A stretch of DNA of 64,000 bases, from positions 186,001 to 250,000 of the forward strand of contig NZ_CP012382.1 of NCBI RefSeq assembly GCF_001267885.1, in the 5' to 3' direction. This document shows, piece by piece, positions 19,522 through 30,040 of this stretch. The translations under genes were made by a program, and so were the position numbers. The notes below the pieces were generated by a model that saw nothing but the letters and a program-made list of their open reading frames with translations, searched no databases and had not been told where the DNA came from. Source of the DNA: Streptomyces ambofaciens ATCC 23877. Lineage in GTDB: Bacteria; Actinomycetota; Actinomycetes; Streptomycetales; Streptomycetaceae. Positions within the stretch are counted from its first letter, which is position 1, and every line of letters starts with the position of its first letter.

Positions 19522-20593
19522 GAGCGTTGAGCGGAAGAACTGCTGGCAACTGGCCGAACAGGCCGGCCATGCCAGGCCCGGGCCGATGCAGCGCCTATCC
19601 TCACGGAGGTCGCCTCCACTGGACGTCGACCGACCCGGGACGAGCTCGACTCCAGGCGGGCACTGAGCGAGCGAGCAGCGGAGGCCGGCCACGGGCTGCG
19701 CACCCTGGTCAGTGGGCATCTGTCGGCTGCGCTTGCCGTCTGGCCCCGGTTCTCCGCCCCTACGGACCGGGCTCTGGCAGCCGTCCACCAAGTGATCGAC
19801 GCCTTTACCGAAGGCTACGAACGCGCTCAGCGGCTCGCAGTAAGGCAAGAAGAAGCGACACGACGCGAGTTCATCGACGACTTGCTCCACGGACGAAGCG
19901 ACCTTGGCCGACTCGCCGAACGGGCCGAGCGCTCGGGCTGCGCCTGTCCCACACCCACGCGGTCGCCGTCGCTCAGGGCGCCGCCTCCCACGAAGAGGGT
20001 TCCGGCGTCCCGCGCCAGGTGGAGCGGCTCTCTTGGCGCGGTTCGGGAACCGCAACGTCCTGCTCACGACCACGGACGGCCGACTCCTGTGCATTGCTCC
20101 TGGCACTGAGGAGGAAGTGCTGCCCTACTTCGCCAAGCAGGCGCACGCCGCCACCGACGGCGGCCGGCCGTTCGCATTCCGGCCCCGGTGGAGTCGTCCA
20201 GTCCTATGAGGAAGCACTCAACGCGCTGGAGTTGGCCGGGCGACTCGGCCTCGATGATCCGGTGTTGCGCGTCGCCGACCTCCTTGTCTATCCCGTTCTG
20301 ACCCATGACCGCCAGGCCATGACCGACCTGGTCCATGACACGCTCGGGCCGCTTACCACCGCCCGTGGTGGTGCCGGGCCCTTGCTGGAGACCCTGACCG
20401 CGTACTTCGACTCGGGTTGTGTGGCCGCGCCGGCAGCGCGTCGTCTTTCGCTGAGCGTGTGGGCCTTCACTTACCGGCTGGAGCGCATTCACCAGCTCAC
20501 CGGCGCCGACCCACGGACCCTTCTCACCGTTACACGTTGCAGACGGCCACCATCGGGGCCCGGCTCCTGGACTGGCCCACAGAAGAGGGCTGA
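19522..20593 (+). pseudogene. PucR/CdaR-like helix-turn-helix regulator, frameshifted
   Basis: Segments of one regulator are in order but in different frames: LTEVASTGRRPTRDELDS, then DAFTEGYERAQRLAVRQEEA and REFIDDLLHGRSDLGRLAER, then VLLTTTDGRLLCIAPGTEEE, then SYEEALNALELAGRLGLDD, and the C-terminal helix-turn-helix LSVWAFTYRLERIHQLTGAD. The true end, TATIGARLLDWPTEEG, is again in another frame (stop at 20591). At least four frameshifts make it inactive. Its start is unclear. Confidence 0.75.
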
Positions 20594-20725
20594 GCCCCCG
20601 AGGAGCGCTCTTGCCGACCTGGCCCACGCGCCGCCCCCCGCCATCCGTCGGCCCGTGTATGGGTGCACACGGCATGCTTTAGCTCGCCGGGTAACGGTCC
20701 GGTCTCACGTGCTGGGATTTTCATC

Positions 20726-20755
20726 CGTCACGAACCGTGACGTGAGATGCGTCAC
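20726..20755. promoter_or_regulatory. overlapping CGTCAC/GTGACG inverted repeats
   Basis: CGTCACG-AAC-CGTGACG (20726-20742) is followed by CGTCAC (20750-20755), so three alternating copies of a CGTCAC box form two nested palindromes. They lie about 230 bp before the symporter gene in an otherwise gene-free 390-bp stretch, and look like a repressor or activator operator. Confidence 0.5.
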
Positions 20756-20982
20756 TAAAGATTCAGCAAAGACGTGGTAGAACAACGCAACTCCGCAGGT
20801 GAATCGGTCGGCCGTCCACCTGCGGAGGAATGGCTCCGCACCCCGCTCCAGCCCGGTCTGGTCACGGTCCGAAACCGCACCGTGCACCCCGGGTCCGCTC
20901 ATCGGACAACGACGTTCGCCCACAGACCGCTCCCCCAGGCGGATTCCCCGCCCGCCACACCAGCGTCACCGAGGTAGCCACC

Positions 20983-22503
20983 GTGTCACTCGACTCCGTC
21001 ACCCAGTCCGTCGACGAGGCAGTCAGCGGATTCTTCGAGCCCATAGCCAAGTGGCTGGGAGAGGTCGTCTTCTACGCCGTGCCCGTCGGCGGCACCGACC
21101 TGCCCCTCATCGTCGCCTGGCTCGTCGTCGCCGGCCTCGTCTTCACCGGCTGGTTCGGACTCGTCCAGATCCGCAAATTCAGACTCGCCGTCGACGTCGT
21201 GCGAGGGAAGTACGACGAAGAGGGGTCGGCCGGCGAGGTCAACCACTTCCAGGCACTGACCGCCGCTGTCTCCGGCACAGTCGGCCTCGGCAACATCGCC
21301 GGTGTGGCCGTCGCCGTCTCCATCGGCGGCCCCGGCGCCACCTTCTGGATGATCCTGTGCGGCCTGCTCGGCATGGCCACCAAGTTCGTCGAGGTCACCC
21401 TCGGCGTGAAGTACCGCGAGGTGCACCCGGACGGCACCGTCTCCGGTGGCCCGATGCACTACCTGCCCAAGGGACTCGCCGAGCGCTTCGGCAAGAACGG
21501 CAAGACGCTCGGCAAGGTCCTCGCGGTCCTCGCCTCCTTCATGATCCTGTTCTTCGGCCTGTTCGGCGGCAACCTCTTCCAGGTCAACCAGTCCTACGCG
21601 CAGCTGGTCTCGGTCGCCGGTGGCGAGGACGGCGCGCTCGGCTCCTCCGCCGGTGCCCTGTTCTTCGGCATCCTGGTCGCCGCGATCGTCGGCATCGTGC
21701 TCCTCGGCGGCATCCGCTCCATCGCCAACGTCACCAGCAGGCTCGTCCCGGCCATGGCCGGCATCTACATCGTTGCCTGCCTTGTCGTGATCCTGGTCAA
21801 CGTGAGCGCCGTACCGGACGCCGTGGTGTCGATCGTCGAGGGCGCCTTCAACCCCGAAGGCGTCGCGGGCGGTGTCCTCGGTGCGCTGATCATCGGTTTC
21901 AAGCGGGCCGCGTTCTCCAACGAGGCCGGCCTCGGCTCCGCCCCCATCGCCCACTCCGCGGTCAAGACCAAGCACCCCGCAAGTGAGGGCCTGGTCGCGC
22001 TGCTGGAGCCCTTCATCGACACCGTCGTCATCTGCACCATGACCGCGCTGACCATCGTCATCGCCAACCCGGCCAGCCTGGGCGGCGACATCGGCGGCGT
22101 CACCATCACCTCGGACGCCTTCGAGACCGTCCTGCCCTGGTTCCCCTACATCCTCACCGTCGCGGTGCTGCTGTTCGCCATCTCCACAGTGCTGACCTGG
22201 GGCTACTACGGCCTCAAGGCGTGGACGTACCTCTTCGGCCGCAGCCGGACCAGCGAGATCACCTACAAGGTCATCTACACCGTCTTCGCCATCGCCGGAT
22301 CACTGCTGACCTTGCAGACCCTCATCGACCTGGCCGACGCCGTCCTCTTCTCCCTCGCTGTCATCAACATCATCGGCCTCTACCTCCTCGCCCCCGTCGT
22401 CAAGCGCGAACTCAACACCTTCCTGGAGTACGTCCGCGCCCGCAACGCCGGTGAGGACACCGGCGGCGACGAAGACCAGGAGCCGGTCAAGACCACCGTC
22501 TGA
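20983..22503 (+). CDS. AGCS family sodium:alanine/glycine symporter
   Basis: A 506-residue inner-membrane transporter of the alanine or glycine:cation symporter family, which imports small neutral amino acids with Na+. Eleven or so hydrophobic helices are visible. Family signatures are VSGTVGLGNIAGVAVAVSIG (about residues 88-107), GGPMHYLPKGLAERFG, and FKRAAFSNEAGLGSAPIAHS in the core. GTG at 20983 is preceded by GAGGT at good spacing; longer reading upstream has no homology. The gene is monocistronic: a strong terminator follows 25 bp after the stop. Nested CGTCAC palindromes upstream may serve regulation. Confidence 0.93.
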   Translation: MSLDSVTQSVDEAVSGFFEPIAKWLGEVVFYAVPVGGTDLPLIVAWLVVAGLVFTGWFGLVQIRKFRLAVDVVRGKYDEEGSAGEVNHFQALTAAVSGTVGLGNIAGVAVAVSIGGPGATFWMILCGLLGMATKFVEVTLGVKYREVHPDGTVSGGPMHYLPKGLAERFGKNGKTLGKVLAVLASFMILFFGLFGGNLFQVNQSYAQLVSVAGGEDGALGSSAGALFFGILVAAIVGIVLLGGIRSIANVTSRLVPAMAGIYIVACLVVILVNVSAVPDAVVSIVEGAFNPEGVAGGVLGALIIGFKRAAFSNEAGLGSAPIAHSAVKTKHPASEGLVALLEPFIDTVVICTMTALTIVIANPASLGGDIGGVTITSDAFETVLPWFPYILTVAVLLFAISTVLTWGYYGLKAWTYLFGRSRTSEITYKVIYTVFAIAGSLLTLQTLIDLADAVLFSLAVINIIGLYLLAPVVKRELNTFLEYVRARNAGEDTGGDEDQEPVKTTV

Positions 22504-22527
22504 CCCGCCTCGCGCGGACCGGCTCCT

Positions 22528-22574
22528 GAACGGGCCCGTACTCACCTCGCGCCTTGGTGAGCACGGGCCCGTTC
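22528..22574 (+). terminator. strong hairpin terminator after the symporter
   Basis: A 19-bp stem with one mismatch: GAACGGGCCCGTACTCACC (22528-22546), nine-base loop, and its complement to 22574. There is no long T-run, as is usual for Streptomyces. Confidence 0.85.
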
Positions 22575-23458
22575 GCCGTATCCCCTGGTGGGGGTCCAGC
22601 CCACATCCGTGGGATCGTGGCCGCGGATGCCTTGACCGCGTGAAATGACGAGTGAACGCCGTAGAGCCCGGTCACCGCCACCGCCGCGTAGGAGACATAT
22701 GCCAGGGTGCCTGGCGCCGCGCCGGACAGCCGGGGAACGGTATTGACGACAACCACCCCGTACAGCGCGAGACACGCTGCACCAAGCATCCGCACAGGCC
22801 CGCGGTGACGTAGTCACGGAGGCGTCCGGCCACGGCACTGGGCTACCGCAAAGGGGGCAACCACAGCGTGGTGAAGGCGGTCAGGAATCCCCAGTTCACG
22901 TACAAGCCCACAACTCAGGAGCAGACGGGTCAGCGGTGGATACACCCCGCTGCGACGAGCAAGAAGACCGCCAGGGGCAGCGCCCGAGAAGCGAACGCCG
23001 CGCTGGCAGTGGTCCGCCCCGCCCGGCCCCGCGGACGGAGATCGGCGTTTCGGGCCATCTCCGTCTGCTCCTGTGCGGCTCGGCCTCCGGCTCCTCGACC
23101 ATCCCATCAGTCTGTCGGCCCACGCAGGCGGGAACAGAGCCGCCAGCGGGGTCTGTGTCGCTCCCAAGAACTCGAGCAGCCCGTCGCGCCGCAGCTCCAC
23201 TCGTCCGATCTTCGACAACGGCAGGAACGTCACGGTCCACATCCTGCGCAGGTGAACCCCGTCCCGGTCAGCGATGAGGCGCCAAAGTCCCACTCGGCAG
23301 CACAGCCAACCGGCCACCAGTGACGGCCACGCCGCGAAGAGCACTGCGCCAGGCCGCGGGGCGGCCATCATCCCCCTGGCAGGACGCTCGACGAACGCCG
23401 GGAACCACAGGCATGATTTCGCGGCGGCCACGCGGGCCAGCCATCCCGCCCGCCACAC
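22575..23458 (-). pseudogene. degenerate PH-domain-like membrane proteins
   Basis: The right part (22820-23458) encodes LFAAWPSLVAGWLCCRVGLW, LIADRDGVHLRRMW, then LPLSKIGRVELRRDGLLEFL and AALFPPAWADRLMG, typical of small membrane proteins with a bacterial PH domain. It then shifts frame; the true end (SRALPLAVFLLVAAGCIHR) lies in another frame. The left part (to 22795) has a second similar start, LGAACLALYGVVVVNTVPRL with a second hydrophobic segment, that runs into the terminator. Both look broken. Confidence 0.6.
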
Positions 23459-23481
23459 GTGCGGCTATGCGCGCCCCGCGG

Positions 23482-23682
23482 TCATCTCCGTCTCCGTCCA
23501 AGGAGCCACACGGCCGCCCCGCCGAGGAAAAGCGACACCCCCGTCGCCAACAAGGGCAGGCCGGGGCCAGGCAGCACGTACATCGCGCTCCCGGCCACGG
23601 CAGCCAGTGCGCCCACGCCGGCCAGCCATCCCGCAGTCCCTCGACCCGGTCGGCGCACGCCGTGCTCACGGCCGGCTGACAT
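23482..23682 (-). CDS. small two-helix membrane protein (PGPGW-like)
   Basis: A 66-residue protein with two hydrophobic segments, GWLAGVGALAAVAGSAMYVL and LLATGVSLFLGGAAVWLL, separated by LPGPGLP, a motif reminiscent of the PGPGW family of putative membrane proteins. It ends in a basic GRRRR tail. Its ATG lies 17 bp inside the end of the antiporter gene, so translation is probably coupled to it. A role in the same membrane process is inferred from that overlap only. Confidence 0.65.
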   Translation of the reverse strand: MSAGREHGVRRPGRGTAGWLAGVGALAAVAGSAMYVLPGPGLPLLATGVSLFLGGAAVWLLGRRRR

Positions 23683-24913
23683 GTCCGTCCTCCTCGCGCG
23701 CGACCGGCGTCTGCGCACTGCTCGCCGGCTCTGGTATGCCGGTCAGGTCCTCGACATCGAAGATCCTCGCGATGGGCACGTCGGTGCTGCTGTGAGCGAC
23801 GATCGAGAAGGCGATGCAGACAGCGATGAGCGTGTACGCCTGCTCCCCCTGCGGAATGCCGGCCTGCAGCACGAGGAGCCCGTAGACCACCGACGCGAAA
23901 CCCTTGGGGCCGAACCACGCGGCCACCAACTTCTCCCGTCGGTCGAACTGCGTGCCGACGAGAGAGATCATCATCGATGCGGGGCGCACCAGGATGATCG
24001 CGAGGAGTACCGCCACGTAGCCGGTCCAGGACAGGTCGGCGAAGAGCTGGGGCGTCAGCAGGGCACCGAAGACCAACAGTGCGGCGAACTTCGCCAGTTC
24101 CGCGAGCGCCTCCCCGAGTGGTTCGAAGGCCGTCTTCGCCTCAGGCGACACGGAGGTGAGAACGGCGCCCGCGGAGAAAGCGGCCAGGTACGGATTCGCA
24201 TGAGTCAGGTGACACGCGGCGTACAGGATGATTCCGGTGGCCAGCGGCAGCAGCGGCTGCAGCTTGGGCTCCGCTCCCAACAGCCGGAACCGAACGAGAC
24301 CGTTGACCAGGAGCGGCAGCACCACGCCGAAGGCAAGTCCCAGCCCGAGCTCCAGGGCGATCATCCCCAAGGATGACTCCGCGTGGCCACTGGTCGGCCC
24401 GGCAGCGGCGATAAGAACAAGCACCACCGGCAGGGCGAGCCCGTCGTTGATGCCACTCTCCACGTTCAGCAACTGCCTCAGTTTGGGCGGTACTTCCTTG
24501 CGCCCCACGATCGCCGAGGCGAAAACCGGGTCGGTGGGGGCCAAGACGGCGCCCACGAGGAAGGAGGTCGTCCAGTCCAGCCCGACCAGGTAGTGGGTGA
24601 CCAGCGCCATGCCGACGAAGGCCAGGGGCATGCCGAGACCGAGGGCACGGGCCGGGTTCTTCCAGTTCTCTCTGAGCTTCGGGAAAGAGACGTGCATGCC
24701 GTCGGTGAACAGCACAGCGAACAGCGCCAAGTCGGCAGTGACGGCCACGATGTCGCTGTCCGGAGTAATGTGAATCAACCCGAGGAAGCCGTCGCTGACG
24801 AGCGCGCCGCCGACCAGGAAGAGGAAGGATGTGGACAGCACGGTCCGGGCCGCGAGTCCGGAAAGAAGAGCCGCAATGAGCAGAGCGGCGCCGAAGACGG
24901 CGACGAGTACCAC
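23666..24913 (-). CDS. CPA1-type cation/proton antiporter
   Basis: A 415-residue integral membrane antiporter with about twelve hydrophobic helices, exchanging Na+ or K+ for H+. The core motif of the family is clear: LAPTDPVFASAIVGRKEVP followed by LLNVESGINDGLALPVVLVL, where the Asp residues of the ND pair bind the cation. Later helices include FAALLVFGALLTPQLF and GPKGFASVVYGLLVLQAGIP. I took the GTG at 24911-24913, nine bases after GGAG, because upstream residues are not membrane-like; other starts are possible. It overlaps the small membrane gene downstream by 17 bp. Confidence 0.88.
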   Translation of the reverse strand: MVLVAVFGAALLIAALLSGLAARTVLSTSFLFLVGGALVSDGFLGLIHITPDSDIVAVTADLALFAVLFTDGMHVSFPKLRENWKNPARALGLGMPLAFVGMALVTHYLVGLDWTTSFLVGAVLAPTDPVFASAIVGRKEVPPKLRQLLNVESGINDGLALPVVLVLIAAAGPTSGHAESSLGMIALELGLGLAFGVVLPLLVNGLVRFRLLGAEPKLQPLLPLATGIILYAACHLTHANPYLAAFSAGAVLTSVSPEAKTAFEPLGEALAELAKFAALLVFGALLTPQLFADLSWTGYVAVLLAIILVRPASMMISLVGTQFDRREKLVAAWFGPKGFASVVYGLLVLQAGIPQGEQAYTLIAVCIAFSIVAHSSTDVPIARIFDVEDLTGIPEPASSAQTPVAREEDGHVSRP

Positions 24914-25098
24914 GAGAACCAACTCCGATCGACGAAGACAGCTGTTCCCTGCCGCCGACCAGACTTCCCGGCACTCCGCAACAGACTTTACACGCCCCTT
25001 ACGCCTCCCTGACAGGTGCCTGCCGGGCAGCACCGCCCGCCGGACGCTGCCGCCTTCCGGCAAAAGGCCATGCACTGTTTGGGCCTCCTCATTCCTCG

Positions 25099-27163
25099 TC
25101 AGGCCCTTGCGCCGGGCGTGCGCGGGGCCGGGTTTGCGATGAGATGGCGCGGGTCGACGGCGCGGTTGATGGCCGACTCGACGGCCGCGACCCGGTCGGC
25201 CAGCAGGCCGAGGGCGGCGACGGCTCGGGTGAGGGGGTCGCTCTCAGGCCCGCCGAGGGTCTGGGTACGGACGTACGCGGCCTTCAGCTCCACCCATCGA
25301 CCGGCCTGAGCGGCGGAAAGCATGCCCCGTAGCTCGGCCAGCTTCAGCAGGTTGGCCTCGGTGCCGGTGAGGGTCTGGGCTTCGGCCAAGTAGTGGTCGT
25401 CGACCAGGGCGGACAGCTCGGCGTCGTTCATGACCGGCTGGATACGCTGGTCGATCTTGCTCGCGTTGCGGTAGGAGCCCTGGAGCCGGAAGGACGGTCG
25501 TGATCGTGGACCCCCCGCTCGTAGCCCTCGTCGTAGGCCTCATGGGCCGCCTGATGGACCAGGGCGGGCAGGTCGTCGGTCGCCGCGAGGGCGGCCGGGC
25601 CGTGCTCGTCGAGCAGACGGGCGGCGAGGTGTTCGGCGCGGTAGGTCACGGGCGATTCCGACGGCAGCGGGCGGTCCCAGTACGGGCGGGTCGCGGCGAA
25701 GCCGGGGTCGGTGACCGGGGCGCGGTAGTTCGTGCCCGCAACGTGAAGGCCAGGTTCTCTCCCTGCGGGACGAGGGTGAGGTCCAGCGGCTGGGTGTTGA
25801 CCGCGAAGCGGTGGCCGCCCAGGCGGACGGTGCGGCCGTCGTCGGCGTACAGGTCGGTGCGGTCGCGCAGCGCGCGCAGGGCGTGCTGCCGGGCGGACAT
25901 CAGCCGGCCGTCCAGCTCCTCCGCCCGGCCCTGGTCATCGAGTGAGCGCAACTCGTCGGCTGTGCGCCGGACCTTGGCGGGCATCGGGTCGGAGGCGAAG
26001 TATGTGCTAACGGCGTCCGCGTCGGCGAGCGAGGACGCCCGGCGGACGATCGTGGTCAGGACCCGGTCGGTCGACTCGGCCAGGCGCTCGGCCCTGCGAG
26101 CACGGGCGTCGGCGAGAGTCTGCTTGCGGGCGGAAAGCGCCTCGTGGATCTCGTCACGCTTGTCCGCCAACTCGGCGAGGAAGTCGTCGGACTCGGCGAA
26201 CCGGGACGCCAGGTCCTCCACCCGCACCAGCAGGCGGGCGAGCTGTTCGTCGCAGTCCTGGGGGTGCCGGCCGCCGCGAGGGCACTGGTGACCGCCTGGC
26301 CGAGCAGCGCGAACTCCGCGGGAACTCGGCCCGGCCCTCGCGGTCCCGGAGCCGGCGCCGGCGGCCGTCCAGGGTGGCACGAGCGCGGTTGACGCCCCCG
26401 AGGACCTCGGCGATGCGCTCCAGGGCGGACGTGCGGACGGTGGTGTCACCGATGTCCAGGCCGGAGACGACGTCGGTCACCGTGCGCAGGATGTCGGCGT
26501 GCTCGTCGAGACGGGCCGCGATGGGCTCTGCCTCGGCGTCGGCGACGAGCTGCTCGATGTCGGCCCGGTGGTCGGCGAAGGCGTCCTCGTGCGCGAGGTG
26601 GGTCACGGCCCGCTGCCCGAACGAGGCGAGGTCTCGCTCGACGTCCGCGACGAGTTCGTCGATGCGGTCGGTGTCCGCGTACCGCATGTCCTTGGGGGTG
26701 ATCAAGTGCCCTTGCACCTGCCGGAGTTCGGTGAGCCCCGCGACCCACGCCTCTGCGCCGCCCGGGGCCTCGCCGCGCAGGCGCCGTACGACGGTGGCGA
26801 CGTGTGTTGTCGCCCCAGCGAGCGCGTCGGCCGCCTGCCGGGTGAGCGTCTGCGCCGTCTCGAACTCGGCCAGCACCTGCTCGGCGGTGGCCCGCACCTG
26901 TGCGAGCGGCTCGTGCAGGGCACCGAGGTCCGCCTCGGCCAGCCAGTGGTGGGAGTCCGCGACCCGTGCACAGGCCGCCACGAGCGCCTCGTACACCACC
27001 GGTCGGGGCGGTCTCGGTGACCGCGCGCGTGATGGACAGGCAGTCGGAGATACCGCGCACGAGGTCGGCGTTGCCGACCCGGGCGAGCGGACCGGTGCCG
27101 GCCAGCTGAGCGTCGGCGTGGGTGTCGGAGACGTACAGAGAGGTCCACCGCTGCTACCCCCTG
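25099..27163 (-). pseudogene. DNA repair ATPase-like large protein, C-terminal part, broken
   Basis: Reading from 27163 leftward, pieces occur in order: RWTSLYVSDTHADAQLAG, VRGISDCLSITRAV, a coiled-coil region from YEALVAACARVADSHHWL to LERIAEVLGGVNRARATL, QDCDEQLARLLVRVEDLASR, LDLTLVPQGENLAFTLR, YRAEHLAARLLDEHGPAALA and a final helical part ending at 25099. These fit the C-terminal half of the very large actinobacterial proteins annotated as DNA repair ATPases. Frameshifts occur near 27000, 26300, 25700 and 25450, and the ATPase half upstream is missing. The role of the intact protein is poorly known. Confidence 0.65.
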
Positions 27164-27289
27164 CAGAAGATTACGTCGAGGCCGGAGGCGACTTCGTTCC
27201 CTGCTCGAGGCAGGTCCCACGTCCGCGCCGACAACCCCTCGGGCCCGGCTGTCGGAAGGCTGCCACTGTTCAGGGTGGCACTCTCACCT

Positions 27290-27859
27290 TCAGGCGCGGG
27301 CGAGTTCAGCGGCGCCGAAGGAGACGTCGAAGCGGTCGCACCAGATGCTCACACTGGTGTAGCGGGTCGGGTCGACGTCGCCCGGAACCCTGTAGTTCTG
27401 ACTGCCCTTGTTCCCCTTCAGTTTGCCGAGACTGACGTACTTCCCGTCGTCGAACACATGCCAGCCGGCCGTTCCTTCCTTCACCGGCGCATCGGTCAAC
27501 CACACATGCAGGTCAGGACCGTTGCTCGTGTCGAGGTTCTCGAGCCGCACGACGTGGGAGCCGTCGGTGAGCCGTACAAGTTTCACTGTTCCCGAGGTCG
27601 CGTGCTCGTGGCTGATCAGCCCGCCGCCAGCCAGGGTCGCCGGTCCGGACGGGGCCGAGATGGAAGGGGCACCGCCAGTCGGCCCCCCAGCCGACGGCCG
27701 CGGTGGGGCAACGACCTCGGGCAGCGCCTCGTTGACGGTCTCCTCCTGCCACAGCTTCCACGGTTGAAACCAGTAGGATCCGAAACCGCCCACCGCGGCG
27801 ACCACGGCCAGCCCACCGATCACCCATGGTCTGACCCACACGCTCCGAAACCTTCCCAT
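27290..27859 (-). CDS. DM13 domain membrane-anchored protein
   Basis: A 189-residue protein with an N-terminal signal anchor (WVIGGLAVVAAVGGFGSYW, about residues 11-29), a Pro/Ser/Gly linker and an extracellular DM13 domain: LVRLTDGSHVVRLENLDTS, GPDLHVWLTDAP, NKGSQNYRVPGDVDP and SIWCDRFDVSFGAAEL with the conserved Cys. DM13 domains are thought to act in extracytoplasmic redox or adhesion. ATG at 27857-27859 follows GGAGGGACGCG. It stands alone. Confidence 0.85.
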   Translation of the reverse strand: MGRFRSVWVRPWVIGGLAVVAAVGGFGSYWFQPWKLWQEETVNEALPEVVAPPRPSAGGPTGGAPSISAPSGPATLAGGGLISHEHATSGTVKLVRLTDGSHVVRLENLDTSNGPDLHVWLTDAPVKEGTAGWHVFDDGKYVSLGKLKGNKGSQNYRVPGDVDPTRYTSVSIWCDRFDVSFGAAELARA

Positions 27860-28276
27860 CGCGTCCCTCCAGACAGTCGTCGACCTCCACCCATTCAATG
27901 CGGCAACCGGCCGACGTAGGTCATTCGACAGATGACGAAACCCTTACGTTCCGGAAGGACAGATCGGGCCGAACCCCTGCTCGGACCTCGGCGAGGCGCT
28001 CTCCAGGCGGTGACCAGCAGGTGGTCGAGGAGGAGGGCCAAGGCCGCCTGTGCAGCCGTCCAGGCACGTGGGCGGGTGAGGAAGGCACAGGTTGGCAGGG
28101 CCACGGCTTGGGGGCGGCGATGGGCGGTGATGACTGCTCTGGAGGCCTCTCTACCTGAACTGATCGCCTGGATCTCGCACGACCTGCGGCCGCTCTGACC
28201 TCGGGCGGAGCTAGGCTGTCCCGTAAATGATGTCTGACGGGCGGGAACGTCGGCGGTGATCGATCCGGCCGCTCGT
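27860..28276. other. no supported gene; probable IS end
   Basis: No protein match. Near 28205-28235 the sequence CTAGGCTGTCCCGTAAATG looks like an IS5-type terminal repeat that would bound the transposase remnant to its right; the opposite end was not found. Confidence 0.45.
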
Positions 28277-28990
28277 CTACCCGGCGATGCCGAGCATGGC
28301 GTGGTGGACGCCATCGCCCTTTAGGCGGCAGTCGCGGAGGATCTTCCAGTTCTTCAAGCGAGCGAAGAGGTGCTCGACGCGGGCGCGGACCTGCTTGTGG
28401 GATTTGTTGTAGGCCTGCTTCCAGTCGGACAACTCCTCGGCTTTGCGGCGCCGGTAAGGCATCACGAGTCCGGTGCCTTGATAGCCGCCGTCGGCGATGG
28501 TGATGGTCGTGCCGACGGCAGCTTTGGCCCCTGACTCCTCCCATGCCTTGCAGTCATTACGGTTGCCGGGTACTGAGCGGCCCACCAAGACGACGTGGCG
28601 AGTGTCAGCATCGGTGACGATCTGGTAGTTGGTGGAGTACCGATATTTCTTGGAGCGCTCGGCGATGGTGTGGCATCGGGTAGGCACGAGCGTCCCGTCC
28701 ACGATCAGTACGGTGCCGTTGGCGAAAGACCTGCGGGGGCCGGAGCGCGATGATTGGCCCGAGATGGTCGATGATCCCGTATGCGGCTGACTTCGACACA
28801 CCCAAGAGCAAGGCGAGCTGCCGCATCGTCAAGCTCGTTCGCCAGCAAGCCGCGACCAGCAGCGTTCAGTCCTCCAGAGACAGGCTCCAGGGCCGCCCCC
28901 TACCCACAGAGTCCGCCCCCTCGCGCCGCAGAGCCGTCACCAGATTCCCGAAGGAACGCCAGGCTCAGCCCGGTGAACGGGGCCATACAG
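28277..28990 (-). pseudogene. IS5 family (DDE_Tnp_4) transposase remnant
   Basis: The C-terminal two thirds are intact in one frame: TVLIVDGTLVPTR (first Asp), TIADGGYQGTGLVMPYRR (second Asp), QVRARVEHLFARLKNWKILR (Glu). The N-terminal part (LVTALRREGADSVGRGRPWS, then TMRQLALLLGVSKSAAYGII) is in other frames and contains a stop near 28870. The element is therefore inactive. Confidence 0.8.
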
Positions 28991-29203
28991 GACGGCTAGG
29001 ACGCCAAAATCACACCAGTCACAACTGAATCATCCCAGTTGCCGCTGCCACCCCGTGCCCTCGATTCTGCGGTCCCCTCCGAGATGTGAGGGCTTCAGCG
29101 TCCAGCCCCTGGCGCACCGATGAGTTTTCTGCGCTGCGCAGGTCCCATTGGTCGTAACGCACACCACAGCAGTACGGCCCCTACGTGAACCGGAGAGACA
29201 AAC

Positions 29204-30040
29204 ATGGCAACAGCACGAGAGCAGTCGGCCGGAACCGAGGCCCGTGTCGCCTCCGCCGACGGCACCGAGATCGCATTCGAGCAGTCGGGCCGCGGGCCGG
29301 CCATCATCCTGGTTGCCTCGGCACTGGCAGACCGCTCGGACACGACCAAACTCGCGGCTCTCCTCGCCCACCACTTCACTGTGATCAACTACGACCGGCG
29401 CGGGCGGGGTGCCAGCGGTGACGCCAATGCTTACGCCCCCGACCGTGAGATCGAAGACATCGCCGCATTGGTCGAACACGTCGGCGGTTCGGCGTCGCTG
29501 TTCGGCTCGTCCTCCGGAGCGGTCCTCGCCCTGCGCGCGGCCGCGGCCGGAGTCAACGTCGACTGCCTGGCTCTGTACGAGCCGCCGTTCGTGGTCGCCG
29601 AAGGCGACGACGGGCCCCCCAAGGACCTCGCGCAGCAGATCACCGCGCTGCTTGCGGAAGGCCGGCACAGTGACGCGGTCAAGTACTTCATGACCAGGGT
29701 GCAGGGCATGCCCGGCATCGCTGTGTTCTTCATGAAGCTCATGCCGAAGATCTGGGCAAACCTCACCAAGCTGGCCAACACTCTGCCCTATGACATCGCG
29801 GTCATGGGCGATACCCAGCAAGGCAAGCCGCTCGATGCCGAGGAGTGGGAAAGAGTGGCCGTACGCACCCGCGTGTTGACCGGCGGCAAGAGCCCGGCCG
29901 CGTTCCAACGCGCCGCCCTCGCCGTCACCGAGATCCTGCCTCAGGCCGACCACCGCACTCTGCCCGGACTCAACCATGGCGCCATCGTCATGGCCCCGAG
30001 GAAAATCGCCCCGCAGATCATCGAGTTCATCAAGGGATGA
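29204..30040 (+). CDS. alpha/beta hydrolase
   Basis: A 278-residue hydrolase. AIILVASALADRS replaces the usual HGxxG region, NYDRRGRGASGD follows, and the nucleophile elbow is LFGSSSGAVLALRAA (Ser at about residue 101). The late His is in LPGLNHGAIVMAPRKIAP. The weak oxyanion motif separates it from classical esterases and is common in a Streptomyces subgroup of unknown substrate. ATG at 29204 follows CCGGAGAGA. The 3' end overlaps a fragment of a DNA ligase gene on the other strand. Confidence 0.85.
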   Translation: MATAREQSAGTEARVASADGTEIAFEQSGRGPAIILVASALADRSDTTKLAALLAHHFTVINYDRRGRGASGDANAYAPDREIEDIAALVEHVGGSASLFGSSSGAVLALRAAAAGVNVDCLALYEPPFVVAEGDDGPPKDLAQQITALLAEGRHSDAVKYFMTRVQGMPGIAVFFMKLMPKIWANLTKLANTLPYDIAVMGDTQQGKPLDAEEWERVAVRTRVLTGGKSPAAFQRAALAVTEILPQADHRTLPGLNHGAIVMAPRKIAPQIIEFIKG

